This document shows, piece after piece, positions 23,353 through 31,716 of a stretch of 39,513 nt of DNA. The notes below the pieces were generated by a model. The model ran no database searches and was not told the origin of the DNA. It saw only the letters and a list, made by a program, of their open reading frames with translations. The position numbers and the translations under genes were made by a program. Position 1 is the first letter of the stretch. The number at the start of each line of letters is the position of its first letter. Source of the stretch: Candidatus Nezhaarchaeota archaeon WYZ-LMO8 (GTDB taxonomy: Archaea; Thermoproteota; Methanomethylicia; Nezhaarchaeales; WYZ-LMO8); assembly GCA_004347965.1 (NCBI GenBank), contig QNVF01000007.1, positions 1 through 39,513 on the forward strand. Reading direction: 5' to 3'.

Positions 23353-23901
23353 TTACCTCAAATCAATAAGTTCTTCTAACCCCTCTTTTGAACCAAACTT
23401 GTTTACGTAAACAAGCTCTCTCAAATCTATTCTACTTGAGTAAGACTTTTCATCCGGATACCCTAAAGCTATTATTGATAACAATATCCAGTCACTCGGT
23501 ACTCCAAGTAACCTCTTAACTTCCTCCTCGTAAGATGAACCATAACTACCTATCCAACAAGCACCGAGACCAAGTGCATGTGCAGCTAAGAGAATGTTCA
23601 TGGTTGAAGCGGCACCATCCTCTACTGGGTGTCTAGTTAACTTTGTATTCACAGTTATTGCTATCCCTAAAGGAGCTTCAGCCAAGAACTTACCTGCAGT
23701 TGTAGCATCTGCTATTCTTCTCTTTAAATCCTCGTCGACTATCAATATGAATTTCCAAGGTTGGCTATTTCTAGATGAAGGCGCCCATCGTCCAGCATCT
23801 AGAACTTCCTTTAATATATTAGGGGCTACTTTTCCCTTCTTAAACCTCCTTATGCTTCTCCTAGTCTTGATGGCTTCAAGTGCATCCACACTCAACACCA
23901 A
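23353..23901 (-). CDS. Nitroreductase-family flavoprotein
   Basis: The 182-residue protein has the nitroreductase pattern. KTRRSIRRFKKG (12-23) and WAPSSRNSQPWKFILIVD (39-56) bind FMN, and the middle NILLAAHALGLGACWIGSY and final SIIALGYPDEK are typical. It should reduce nitro compounds, quinones or similar using NAD(P)H, or possibly an F420-type donor; substrate is not predictable. The start lies in a TTG-GTG-TTG run at 23901-23893, after GAGGAAAG, and the exact codon is uncertain. It is transcribed alone. Confidence 0.93.
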   Translation of the reverse strand: MVLSVDALEAIKTRRSIRRFKKGKVAPNILKEVLDAGRWAPSSRNSQPWKFILIVDEDLKRRIADATTAGKFLAEAPLGIAITVNTKLTRHPVEDGAASTMNILLAAHALGLGACWIGSYGSSYEEEVKRLLGVPSDWILLSIIALGYPDEKSYSSRIDLRELVYVNKFGSKEGLEELIDLR

Positions 23902-24063
23902 CTTTCCTCAACTTATGGCACTCTTAAAGAGATAAGACTTTTGGCTGGTATAGGTTAATCTTGTAATGTGAAGGCTGGAACAGCTGACCCTAAGTGACCT
24001 CTCAATTAACTTTGTAGGTTGTACTTGAGGAGAATTGGTCTTATTGAAGAAACGTTTTATAGT

Positions 24064-24864
24064 TCAGCTAAGGAGTTGAGAGGTCCTCCACGTCTTTAAT
24101 TGCTCTCCACGCCTTAATGCTTGAACCTCAATTAAATGAGCTATCCCTGAGCTCTTTATCTTAGCACCCAAGACTTGTTCTACTTGAAAAATCCCAGCCT
24201 CATTATCCATGTCCACGATTATCTTAACTGGCCTATCCTCACCTCTATCTATCTCAACTCTCTTAATTGCTAAGGCAGAGAACCCGTGAATATCGCTCTT
24301 ACCAAGCTTGTATGGTATTCTAGCTCTACCTTCAGCCATATCGGTTCCATCAGCAACTTTGACTACTCCAGCCTCAATCGTTAGAGGAACCACGTTCTCG
24401 TCGTGAGAGAATATCGCATGGAGAATCTCCTGCTTTACGATAATTGCCTTGTGTTTATCGTCAGTATAGAGCTTTAGTAAGAGCTTCCTTAAGATCCTAT
24501 CGGACACGTAGACTCCATGTAGATGATGTTCATCTCTATGAACAGCGTTTCCTATGTCATGTAGGTATGCACCGCCAACTGTGACGATCTTGGAGTCCTC
24601 TACATCACCTTCTCCATCCTTAACTATGGTAGGCTTAATTCCCCTCTCCATCAAGATGTCCAGTATCTCCAACGCAGAGCCACTTACTATCCTGGAGTGA
24701 ACAACGCCGTGGTCATTGTAGAATAGTCTCGTAACGGCCATGGTGTTGGCCATTCTAAGTAGTGATTGTACTTCATAATTGTCCTCCAACATCTCAAAGA
24801 ACTTAGCTATCTTAGGGCCTTCTCTGACCTTAGAGTATACTAACTTAGAGCTTATAATCACCAA
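24064..24864 (-). CDS. HD-domain phosphohydrolase
   Basis: The 266-residue protein has an HD metal-dependent phosphohydrolase domain. NDHGVVHSRIV supplies the first histidine, AYLHDIGNAVHRDEHHLHG the central HD pair and further histidines, and ILHAIFSHDEN and VVKVADGTDMAEGR the later residues. Such enzymes act on nucleotides or cyclic nucleotides. The C-terminal part (VKIIVDMDNEAGIFQVEQVL) looks like a small regulatory alpha/beta domain. The start is GTG at 24864 with a weak ribosome site. It is divergent from the homoserine dehydrogenase gene. Confidence 0.87.
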   Translation of the reverse strand: MVIISSKLVYSKVREGPKIAKFFEMLEDNYEVQSLLRMANTMAVTRLFYNDHGVVHSRIVSGSALEILDILMERGIKPTIVKDGEGDVEDSKIVTVGGAYLHDIGNAVHRDEHHLHGVYVSDRILRKLLLKLYTDDKHKAIIVKQEILHAIFSHDENVVPLTIEAGVVKVADGTDMAEGRARIPYKLGKSDIHGFSALAIKRVEIDRGEDRPVKIIVDMDNEAGIFQVEQVLGAKIKSSGIAHLIEVQALRRGEQLKTWRTSQLLS

Positions 24865-24963
24865 ACATCACGCACCCAATAAGTTCTACGGCATGGAATT
24901 AGAAAAGTGTTGCCCAATACCTATCACCTAACATGGTTCGACGAACGCTGGCTGAGCAGTAGG

Positions 24964-24989
24964 TATAAAAAGATATAATTATAAATATG
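24964..24989 (+). promoter_or_regulatory. AT-rich promoter before homoserine dehydrogenase
   Basis: TATAAAAAGATATAATTA and the following ATAAATATG lie 50-70 bases before the hom start, leaving room for a leader with GGTGAG just ahead of the ATG. Several overlapping TATA choices are possible. Confidence 0.4.
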
Positions 24990-25035
24990 AAGAAGCACAA
25001 TCAATAAACCTAAGCTTGAACTTCTCGGTGAGCCT

Positions 25036-26070
25036 ATGAAGAGGCTAAACCTGCTTTTTATTGGTTTCGGGATTGTTGGAAGGGGACTTGCCGAGCTTCT
25101 CCTAGAGAAGGAGGGCATGCTTAAATCAAGGTTCGATCTTGAGGTTAAGACAGTAGGTATATGCGACTTAAGGTGGGGTACCATAGTTAACGACGATGGG
25201 ATAAACCTTTCAAAGGCTTTAAAACTTGTGAACTCAGGTAAGGCCTTAACTAATTACGATTCACCAGCTAAGCGCGACCTCACCAGCCTTGAAGCTATAA
25301 GGGAGACGACGTCAAACGTGGTGGTCGAGGCCACGTGGACAAACATCGAGACCGGGGAGCCAGGCTTAACACACATAAGAGAGGCATTGAAGTTGGGGAA
25401 GCATGTTGCCACCACGAATAAGGGCCCAATAGCTTTGGCCTACAAGGAGCTCATAAGCTTAGCTAAAGTGAAGGGGGCTCAGTTAAGGTTCGAGGGAACA
25501 GTCATGAGTGGTACGCCAACCTTCAACTTGAAGTGGTCTTGCTTAGCAGCTGCTGAAGTAAGAAGAATCGTCGGGATATTGAATGGAACCACCAACTTCA
25601 TACTAACAGAGATGGAGAAGGGATTGAGCTACGAAGAGGCGCTACACAATGCTCAAGAACTTGGTTATGCCGAAGCCGACCCAACACTAGACGTTGATGG
25701 ATGGGATGCAGCAATAAAAGCCGTGATACTTGCTAACGTGTTAATGGATGGAAATTTGAGTTTGAAAGACGTGAAGAGGAGAGGGATAAGGGGTATAAGT
25801 CTCGAAGAAGTACTAAGCCCGATCAAGCAGGGCTGTAGACTAAAGCTACTCGTTGAGGTGAGAAGGGAAAGAAGTGATATCGTAGCTAAGGTGGACCTAA
25901 CACCTGTACCAACAACGAGTATCCTGGCAGGAGTATCAGGGCCCCTCAATGCCATGGTGATGGAGACCGACGTTTTAGGCGACGTTACAATAATAGGTCC
26001 CGGAGCTGGGAGGAGACCTACAGGCTACGCCTTATTAAATGACATCCTTGAAATCTCAAAGCATCTATGA
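25036..26070 (+). CDS. hom: Homoserine dehydrogenase
   Basis: The 344-residue enzyme has the NAD(P)-binding turn GFGIVGRGLAELL (11-23). HVATTNKGPIAL carries the conserved NKGP, FEGTVMSGTPTFNL follows, and the catalytic part reads GILNGTTNFILTEMEKG and YAEADPTLDVDGWDAAIKA. It reduces aspartate semialdehyde to homoserine for threonine and methionine synthesis. It lacks a fused aspartokinase or an ACT domain, so it is the short archaeal form. The ATG has GGTGAG upstream. No other threonine genes are adjacent. Confidence 0.95.
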   Translation: MKRLNLLFIGFGIVGRGLAELLLEKEGMLKSRFDLEVKTVGICDLRWGTIVNDDGINLSKALKLVNSGKALTNYDSPAKRDLTSLEAIRETTSNVVVEATWTNIETGEPGLTHIREALKLGKHVATTNKGPIALAYKELISLAKVKGAQLRFEGTVMSGTPTFNLKWSCLAAAEVRRIVGILNGTTNFILTEMEKGLSYEEALHNAQELGYAEADPTLDVDGWDAAIKAVILANVLMDGNLSLKDVKRRGIRGISLEEVLSPIKQGCRLKLLVEVRRERSDIVAKVDLTPVPTTSILAGVSGPLNAMVMETDVLGDVTIIGPGAGRRPTGYALLNDILEISKHL

Positions 26071-26163
26071 TCTCTAAGAGAATTCATCTTATTAATAAGC
26101 CTACCTTGATCCCTATGGAGGCTGCAAAGCTTTCTATTAGAGTTATGTAGTAAAGTTTTTAGT

Positions 26164-27645
26164 TTGACCTTCAACTATTCAATTGGCGAGACGTTCTTGA
26201 GCGTTAAAAGCTTACTGCAAGTCATCAGATTAATCCTTGGGAACACGCTCTCTCGCTCCTTCATACGCCACATGTCATCTTCGTGCCCTCATGGGCGTAA
26301 AAGCAAGCTGGAGCATGTTTTGGAGTATATAGCTGGTGACGCTAAAATCCCTCTAAGCTCGTGTAAAGTTGAAGGGTTGATCCTTAAATCCATGATATCT
26401 ATGACAAGTAGGGCTATTCGTGCAGACCCTGATGCTTTTAGAGAGTACGTTAAAAACCCGTCCGTAAGGCGAGGATTAGCTTTAGTTCTTAAGGGAATAG
26501 CTGAGTACGGCATTACCGTCCCACAAAGATTACCGGCACCTTTCTTAGTGGTCTGGAACTTCACGAACATGTGCAACTTGAGGTGTAAGCACTGCTATCA
26601 AAAAGCCGAAAAGTCTCTACCAGATGAGCTCACATTGAACGAAAAACTTGCGGTTCTAGATCAACTTGATAGAGCGTACGTAGCAGCAGTAGCTTTTTCA
26701 GGTGGTGAACCCCTCATTCATCCAGACTTCTTAAAGGTAGCACGCGAAGCATCTTTAAGAGGAATGTACGTCTCTGTTGCAACTAATGGAACAATGATAA
26801 CAAGGGAGCTAGCCAAGAAGTTAAAGGAAGTGGGGGTTAACTACGTCGAGATAAGCTTGGATTCCTCGAATTCGAGGAGACACGACAGCTTTAGAGGAGT
26901 TTCAGGTGCATGGGAGAGAGCTGTTAGAGGTATAAGGATCTGCGTTGAGGAGGGCCTCGTAACCGGTGTCGCAACGACCTTGACGAAGATGAACTACGAC
27001 GAGATAGAGGATATCGTGGATCTATGCGAAGATCTTGGAGTGAAGAGGGTAATATTCTTCAACTTCATTCCAACCGGTAGAGGATCAGACATAGTTAACT
27101 GGGACTTAACCTGTGACGAGAGGGAGGAAGCTCTTAAGACAATATACAAGCTTGCCACGAGTAGGAAGCTGGAGGTAGTGTCAACAGCCCCTCAACTTGC
27201 TAGAGTTGCGCTACAAGAAAGTCGTGGCTGTACAGTGGCTCCAACACATTTTGCAATGGGATCTGATCCCGGAACCTTAGCATTAGCAGAGTTCATAGGC
27301 GGTTGTGGAGCTGGTAGAATCTACGCTGCAATAGAGCCCAATGGAGACCTCACTCCTTGCGTTTTCATGCCAATTAAAGTTGGAAACCTAAGGCAAGAAA
27401 GCTTCGAAGACCTCTGGAGCAAGTCTCCTATATTCCTGAAGTTGAGAGACAGAAATGCATTCCAAGAGCCTTGTGGAAAGTGTCAATACAGATTTGTATG
27501 TGGTGGCTGTAGAGCAAGAGCATATGCCTACACAGGTTGCATAACTGGACCAGATCCTGGATGCATAAACTTTAAGCTTTCAACATGCTTGGAGTCCAAG
27601 ATCTTAAAGTGCGATGCGATTAAGTTAGGCGAAGAGCAACGTTAA
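26164..27645 (+). CDS. Radical SAM protein with SPASM-type C-terminal domain
   Basis: The 493-residue protein has the radical SAM cluster motif CNLRCKHC (about 138-145) followed by AFSGGEPLIHPDF and a full TIM barrel. A cysteine-rich C-terminus (GGCGAG, LTPCVFMP, EPCGKCQYRFVCGGCRARAY) is a SPASM/twitch domain expected to bind auxiliary iron-sulfur clusters. The helical N-terminal region of about 125 residues is shared with other archaeal radical SAM proteins of this type. It could modify a peptide, haem or another cofactor; no precursor peptide is visible beside it. The start is uncertain: TTG 26164 or TTG 26197. It runs 21 bases into the convergent DUF1614 gene. Confidence 0.9.
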   Translation: MTFNYSIGETFLSVKSLLQVIRLILGNTLSRSFIRHMSSSCPHGRKSKLEHVLEYIAGDAKIPLSSCKVEGLILKSMISMTSRAIRADPDAFREYVKNPSVRRGLALVLKGIAEYGITVPQRLPAPFLVVWNFTNMCNLRCKHCYQKAEKSLPDELTLNEKLAVLDQLDRAYVAAVAFSGGEPLIHPDFLKVAREASLRGMYVSVATNGTMITRELAKKLKEVGVNYVEISLDSSNSRRHDSFRGVSGAWERAVRGIRICVEEGLVTGVATTLTKMNYDEIEDIVDLCEDLGVKRVIFFNFIPTGRGSDIVNWDLTCDEREEALKTIYKLATSRKLEVVSTAPQLARVALQESRGCTVAPTHFAMGSDPGTLALAEFIGGCGAGRIYAAIEPNGDLTPCVFMPIKVGNLRQESFEDLWSKSPIFLKLRDRNAFQEPCGKCQYRFVCGGCRARAYAYTGCITGPDPGCINFKLSTCLESKILKCDAIKLGEEQR

Positions 27646-28383
27646 GAAGAGAGCCATTATGCCACTCAAGTAAATGCCATCAAACGTCCCAGCACCACCA
27701 ATACTAATTAGGGGCGATCTAAGTTCATCAAAGTGCTTAATTAAGTTTACCACGTCTGCACCTATGAGCACTCCAATAACAGCTCCTGAGTATGCTATGG
27801 CAGGAGCTAGCTCCACTAAACCCATAAAGCTAGACAGTATGATGGTCGATAGCGCAGCCGTCAAAGGGGGGATGAAGGCAGGTGCGACTATGCCTAACCC
27901 TGGAACAATCCTAGAAGAAGAGTAAGAGACTAGCGATACAAGCAAGATAACTAACGTTTCAACGAAGAGAGCTTGTAGAGCCTTGGTGGTCGTTGACATG
28001 AGGAAGATCATTAAGAGTGATATAGTAAGCGGCACGATGGCTCCGCCAACGTTTATAGCAACCAAGGTCTTAGAGGTCACAAGTCGAAGCCTTGGAACTG
28101 GATAGTATATTCCGAAGAAGGAGATGTACTCCACATCTGGTATGAGAATTTGGTGTGGTATCTCTACAATAGCTATGTTAACGAAGCTCAAAGTTAACGA
28201 CAGTAGTACCATTACGAGAGCTACGACGTAACCAATGGAATGATTTAAACCTAAAGGCTGAAAAGCGTAAGCTAGAGCGCTCGGTGTGAAAAGCAGCCAA
28301 ATTAGTGGCGCAAAAGCTAGGAATAAGAAGGATAGCAGAAATATTGGGTGAAGCGGTACTTGCACGATTATCTTTTTACCCAT
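27625..28383 (-). CDS. DUF1614 integral membrane protein
   Basis: The 252-residue protein has seven or eight predicted membrane helices and matches DUF1614. Conserved-looking elements are ISFFGIYYPVPR in a loop, NVGGAIVPL, and acidic residues inside helices in GVLIGADVVNLI and the final GGAGTFDGIYLSG. Two intramembrane aspartates separated by a helix invite comparison with aspartyl intramembrane proteases, but the family has no demonstrated function I know of. Its 3' end overlaps the convergent radical SAM gene by 21 bases. Confidence 0.85.
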   Translation of the reverse strand: MGKKIIVQVPLHPIFLLSFLFLAFAPLIWLLFTPSALAYAFQPLGLNHSIGYVVALVMVLLSLTLSFVNIAIVEIPHQILIPDVEYISFFGIYYPVPRLRLVTSKTLVAINVGGAIVPLTISLLMIFLMSTTTKALQALFVETLVILLVSLVSYSSSRIVPGLGIVAPAFIPPLTAALSTIILSSFMGLVELAPAIAYSGAVIGVLIGADVVNLIKHFDELRSPLISIGGAGTFDGIYLSGIMALFLTLLFA

Positions 28384-28594
28384 GCTTACAGCTCCTAGTT
28401 TTGCTGCAAACAGTAATGCTTACACCATATAGAAAACTATTTTCTTACATGCTATAGCCACATCAATAATAGTGCATGAGCCAAAATAATGTCCCCTGCT
28501 CATGTCTAACACGTTATTCAGCCCATCTAAGCCATGAAGACTAGGGCATTAACTTAAGAGCTTAATTCAAATTCTAACAACTATCAAATTGTGT

Positions 28595-29215
28595 ATGTAT
28601 AGCTCTACAAGCAATGCAAGCAAAATAGTAGGTAAGCATTTCTATCGTCGAGATCCTGCAGTAGTAGCTGTTGAGCTCTTAGGTCAAAAACTTGTCAGAA
28701 TGTATGAAGGAACCAGGCTTTCTGGGATAATAATTGAAACTGAGGCTTACTATGGTAGGTGGGATCCTGCTTCAAGAGCTTATAGAAGTTTTAGGGGTGA
28801 TTTAGCTCAAACCCTTTATGGTGAAGTGGGCCATGCGCTCGTGTACGGAGTTCATGGTCAATGGCTCCTAAACGTGGTTGCACATGTGGATGGTGATGGT
28901 GGAGCAGTGCTCATAAGAGCGTTGGAGCCATGCGAGGGCGTGGAGGTGATGAAGAATATTACAGGTACCAGGAACGTTTACATGCTCACTAATGGTCCTG
29001 GAAAGTTGACTAGAGCTTTAATGATAGACAAGAGCTTTCATAAGAAGCCCATTTACACAATAGAGCATGGACTTTGGGTTGAAGAGTATGTAAAATTGGG
29101 TCCAAGTCAGATAGCTAAGAGTAGGAGGATAGGTGTTTCAAGGGATCTTCCTCAAGAACTGAGGTTCTACGTACATGGCAACCCTTTCGTCTCTAAGAAG
29201 ACCTCCATCAGATAG
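28595..29215 (+). CDS. 3-methyladenine (alkyladenine) DNA glycosylase
   Basis: The 206-residue protein is an AAG/MPG-type glycosylase. HFYRRDPAVVAVELLGQKLV opens the fold, the catalytic glutamate lies in IIIETEAYYGRWDPASRAY, and VYGVHGQWLLNVVAHVDG, AVLIRALEP, NGPGKLTRAL and ISRDLP-like SRDLPQELRFYVHGNPFVS follow. It excises alkylated purines and hypoxanthine. The ATG at 28595 gives the expected start; an upstream TTG at 28589 adds two residues. It is not adjacent to the other repair genes, though endonuclease IV lies about 1.8 kb on. Confidence 0.94.
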   Translation: MYSSTSNASKIVGKHFYRRDPAVVAVELLGQKLVRMYEGTRLSGIIIETEAYYGRWDPASRAYRSFRGDLAQTLYGEVGHALVYGVHGQWLLNVVAHVDGDGGAVLIRALEPCEGVEVMKNITGTRNVYMLTNGPGKLTRALMIDKSFHKKPIYTIEHGLWVEEYVKLGPSQIAKSRRIGVSRDLPQELRFYVHGNPFVSKKTSIR

Positions 29216-29273
29216 CTATCCTTTAGCAGCAAACAACATATTCTTAATAGAGAAAAGTAAGGGTTGAAATGCT

Positions 29274-29681
29274 GTGACTGGACCAGGCGAGGGTAAGTTA
29301 AAGATTGAAGCTCAGGTTTACGTTAATGGAGAGCTTTTAAGGGATGTAGATGTCTACGTGCACGTTAAAGGTTACTCTCTCGCTCGCGTTACTCATCTCG
29401 ACATAGAGCACCCAGATGTGAATAAGTACGTGAAACCTCATGGTGGGAGGTTCCTAAAGATCGTTGGGATCAAGGGGGGCTTTATGGTTAAGGATAGCTC
29501 GTGGGTCATGATCGTTAAGAGCACATTCCTTGAAGACCTCCTTAAAATAGGCGAGGAGACCTATGCCTGGGTCGGGGGAAAGCTTGGAGGTATGTACATA
29601 GGCTTCAAGAAGACGTATATAGAGAAGTTGGAAGAGAAGGCTATCAAGCTCTACAACATAATCCCACGACGAGCACGTTAA
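29274..29681 (+). CDS. Uncharacterised small protein
   Basis: This 135-residue protein is not recognised. It looks mainly beta-stranded, with KIEAQVYVNGELLRDVDVYV, HVKGYSLARVTHLDIEHPDV, then GGRFLKIVGIKGGFMVKDSS and a closing helix EKLEEKAIKLYNIIPRR. The composition and codon use are like those of neighbouring genes. The GTG start lies a short distance after AAGGGTTG, the only ribosome-site-like sequence. It stands between two unrelated enzymes. Confidence 0.7.
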   Translation: MTGPGEGKLKIEAQVYVNGELLRDVDVYVHVKGYSLARVTHLDIEHPDVNKYVKPHGGRFLKIVGIKGGFMVKDSSWVMIVKSTFLEDLLKIGEETYAWVGGKLGGMYIGFKKTYIEKLEEKAIKLYNIIPRRAR

Positions 29682-29786
29682 ATTGAGTTCTTAGTGGCTT
29701 GCTTCGTGTACTTTCCCATTTCTTAGCACTCACCTTCGCATGAAGCATACGTTCTAAGTTCTTGGCACTCTAAGAACCACATGATT

Positions 29787-29817
29787 TGATACTAGTATCA
29801 TTGACTCTTAATAAAAA
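29787..29817 (+). promoter_or_regulatory. Palindromic operator-like site and TATA box before the thioesterase gene
   Basis: A perfect 14-base palindrome TGATACTAGTATCA (29787-29800) sits about six bases upstream of a TATA-like CTTAATAAAAATG (29805-29817, approximate). This is where an archaeal activator or repressor could touch the transcription factors. The gene's ATG at 29836 follows GAGGAG. Confidence 0.4.
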
Positions 29818-29835
29818 TGATAAGCGAGGAGAGAG

Positions 29836-30279
29836 ATGAACTATACTGGTGCTTACGTCTTGTGTAGTCGAGAAGGGATTCTCGAAAGGATACGTGAGAA
29901 AATTAATCGAGATCCCTACGCAAACCTACTGGGAATAGAGGTTCTTGAAGTTAAAGAAGGTTATTCAAGAGCATCAGTAACAGTTAAAGGAGAGATGGTG
30001 AACTTTCATGGAATGGCACATGGAGGCTTAATAGCGTCACTAGCTGACGTAGCCTTTGCAGCAGCAAGTAATTCACATAACAAGAAAGCTCTTGCCCTCA
30101 ACTTAAATATAAGTTATCGAAGACCGGTCAAGGTAGGTGAAACTCTGGTAGCAGAGGCATTTGAGGAAAGTCTTGGTGACACTACGGCTCTCTATAGGAT
30201 TGTAGTTAAGAACTTTAAGGGCGTTTTAGTTGCAGTATGCCAAGGTCTTGCTTATAGAATAGACGAACCTGTTACATGA
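29836..30279 (+). CDS. PaaI-type hotdog thioesterase
   Basis: The 147-residue protein has the PaaI hotdog motif, NFHGMAHGGLIASLADVAFA (65-84), which forms the central helix and active site. Strands LALNLNISYRRPVKVGETL and later YRIVVKNFKGVLVAVCQG complete the fold. It probably hydrolyses acyl- or aryl-CoA thioesters, perhaps as a CoA-releasing housekeeping enzyme. The start has a GAGGAG ribosome site and a possible palindromic operator upstream. Confidence 0.92.
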   Translation: MNYTGAYVLCSREGILERIREKINRDPYANLLGIEVLEVKEGYSRASVTVKGEMVNFHGMAHGGLIASLADVAFAAASNSHNKKALALNLNISYRRPVKVGETLVAEAFEESLGDTTALYRIVVKNFKGVLVAVCQGLAYRIDEPVT

Positions 30280-30438
30280 AACTTATGAGCTCACCTCATC
30301 AGGGCCTCTTCATTTCTCTACATTTCGGGTTAAAGCATTTGTAAGGTCATAGCGATAACGTAAGCTACTACTTCAACTATTAGCATTAGCCCTTAACGAA
30401 ATCTTTAGTTCTGTTGGTAATAGGTCTCTAACTTAATT

Positions 30439-31464
30439 ATGACTGTGGTCACTGCTAAGACACCATACTTTATTGCTAAGATTATGTCTGGTGACATGTT
30501 TTACCTGCATAAATCATGTTCGTACGGTGAAGGCTGGAATGTTTGGGATAAGCTTAACAGCAAGACAAGAGTTAAAGGCTCACTTTACATAAGAAATCCA
30601 GTGGAGGGTAATGAGGTTTTGAAAAAAGTAATTAATGGGCTACTTTTTGGAACGGCTGGTATACCCCTAAGTACTCCAAAGCCTGCTACGAGCGTTAATG
30701 GCGTTTTAAGAGTTAGAGAATTGGGGCTCAATGCCATGGAGCTTGAGTTCGTTAGAGGGGTCAAGATGAGCGACGACTTAGCCTACAAGGTTAGAAGCGT
30801 TAGCGAAGCTGCTAAAGTAGTTCTAACAGCACACGCACCTTACTACATAAATCTGAACTCTCCCGAGAAGGCTAAGGTTGAAGCAAGTATCAATAGGATA
30901 CTTGAGACAGCAAGAGTTGCTTACAAGGCTGGTGGATGGTCCATAGTATTTCATCCAGCTTACTACGGCAAGGACTCAGCGGAGCTGGTCTACGAGAGGG
31001 TTAAGGAGGCTCTTAAGGTTATAGTCAGAACCTTGAGCGATGAAGGAGTAAGCGTGTGGATTAGACCTGAAACCTCTGGTGGACTAGCAGAGTTCGGTAG
31101 CCTAGAAGAGGTTGTGAGACTTAGCCAAGAAGTTGAAGGAGTGCTACCATGCATAGACTTCGCACACATGCATGCTAGGAGCAGGGGAGAGTATAACAGC
31201 TACGAGGAGTTTATGAAAGTGTTCAACTATGTAGAGAAAGAGCTGGGCAAAGATATCTTGAAGAACATGCACATGCACTTCTCAGGAATAGAGTATGGAG
31301 AGAAGGGGGAGATAAGGCATTTGAACATCCAAGAATCTGATTTCAAGTACGTTGATCTTGCCAAGGCCTTGAAGGACTATTCGATTGAGGGAATAATAAT
31401 AAGCGAGTCGCCAAACATAGAAGACGATGCATTACTTCTAAAGAAGGCTTACGATCTATCCTGA
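30439..31464 (+). CDS. Endonuclease IV-type AP endonuclease / TIM-barrel protein
   Basis: From about residue 70 the protein follows endonuclease IV. GTAGIPLSTP is at the start of the barrel, then LTAHAPYYINL, IVFHPAYY, WIRPETSGGLAEFG, PCIDFAHMHAR, MHMHFSGIEY and a final ISESP. These supply the histidines, aspartate and glutamates of the three-zinc site, so AP-site cleavage is likely. The first 60 or so residues are unlike the family. TTG 30619, with GGAGGGT upstream, would give a standard-length enzyme, whereas ATG 30439 gives a unique extension. Confidence 0.88.
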   Translation: MTVVTAKTPYFIAKIMSGDMFYLHKSCSYGEGWNVWDKLNSKTRVKGSLYIRNPVEGNEVLKKVINGLLFGTAGIPLSTPKPATSVNGVLRVRELGLNAMELEFVRGVKMSDDLAYKVRSVSEAAKVVLTAHAPYYINLNSPEKAKVEASINRILETARVAYKAGGWSIVFHPAYYGKDSAELVYERVKEALKVIVRTLSDEGVSVWIRPETSGGLAEFGSLEEVVRLSQEVEGVLPCIDFAHMHARSRGEYNSYEEFMKVFNYVEKELGKDILKNMHMHFSGIEYGEKGEIRHLNIQESDFKYVDLAKALKDYSIEGIIISESPNIEDDALLLKKAYDLS

Positions 31465-31716
31465 AGCGTTCGTGACTTAAGGTCTCATGAAAGCCTTCAA
31501 GCGAGAATGTAGCTAAAAGCCCTCATTATCAAGCGAAGAGAGAGTGAAGTCACATGCTAATCGAAGTAATCTGAGATTAAATTATAGTGTAACCCTCTTT
31601 TTACTAAACTGCCTAGCATCGTTAATGAGTGAACCCTCTGGCTTCGCCTTGCTTGTAAGATGACCAGCATACAACTTTTTTAGCGGCACCTATTACTACT
31701 TAAACGGGTAGGAGGG

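Noticed and set aside
30321-30405. Long-range inverted repeat ATTTCG/CGAAAT with TTAA in the gap before endonuclease IV
   Set aside because: Arms are interrupted by a bulge and separated by about 70 bases, well within chance for AT-rich DNA.
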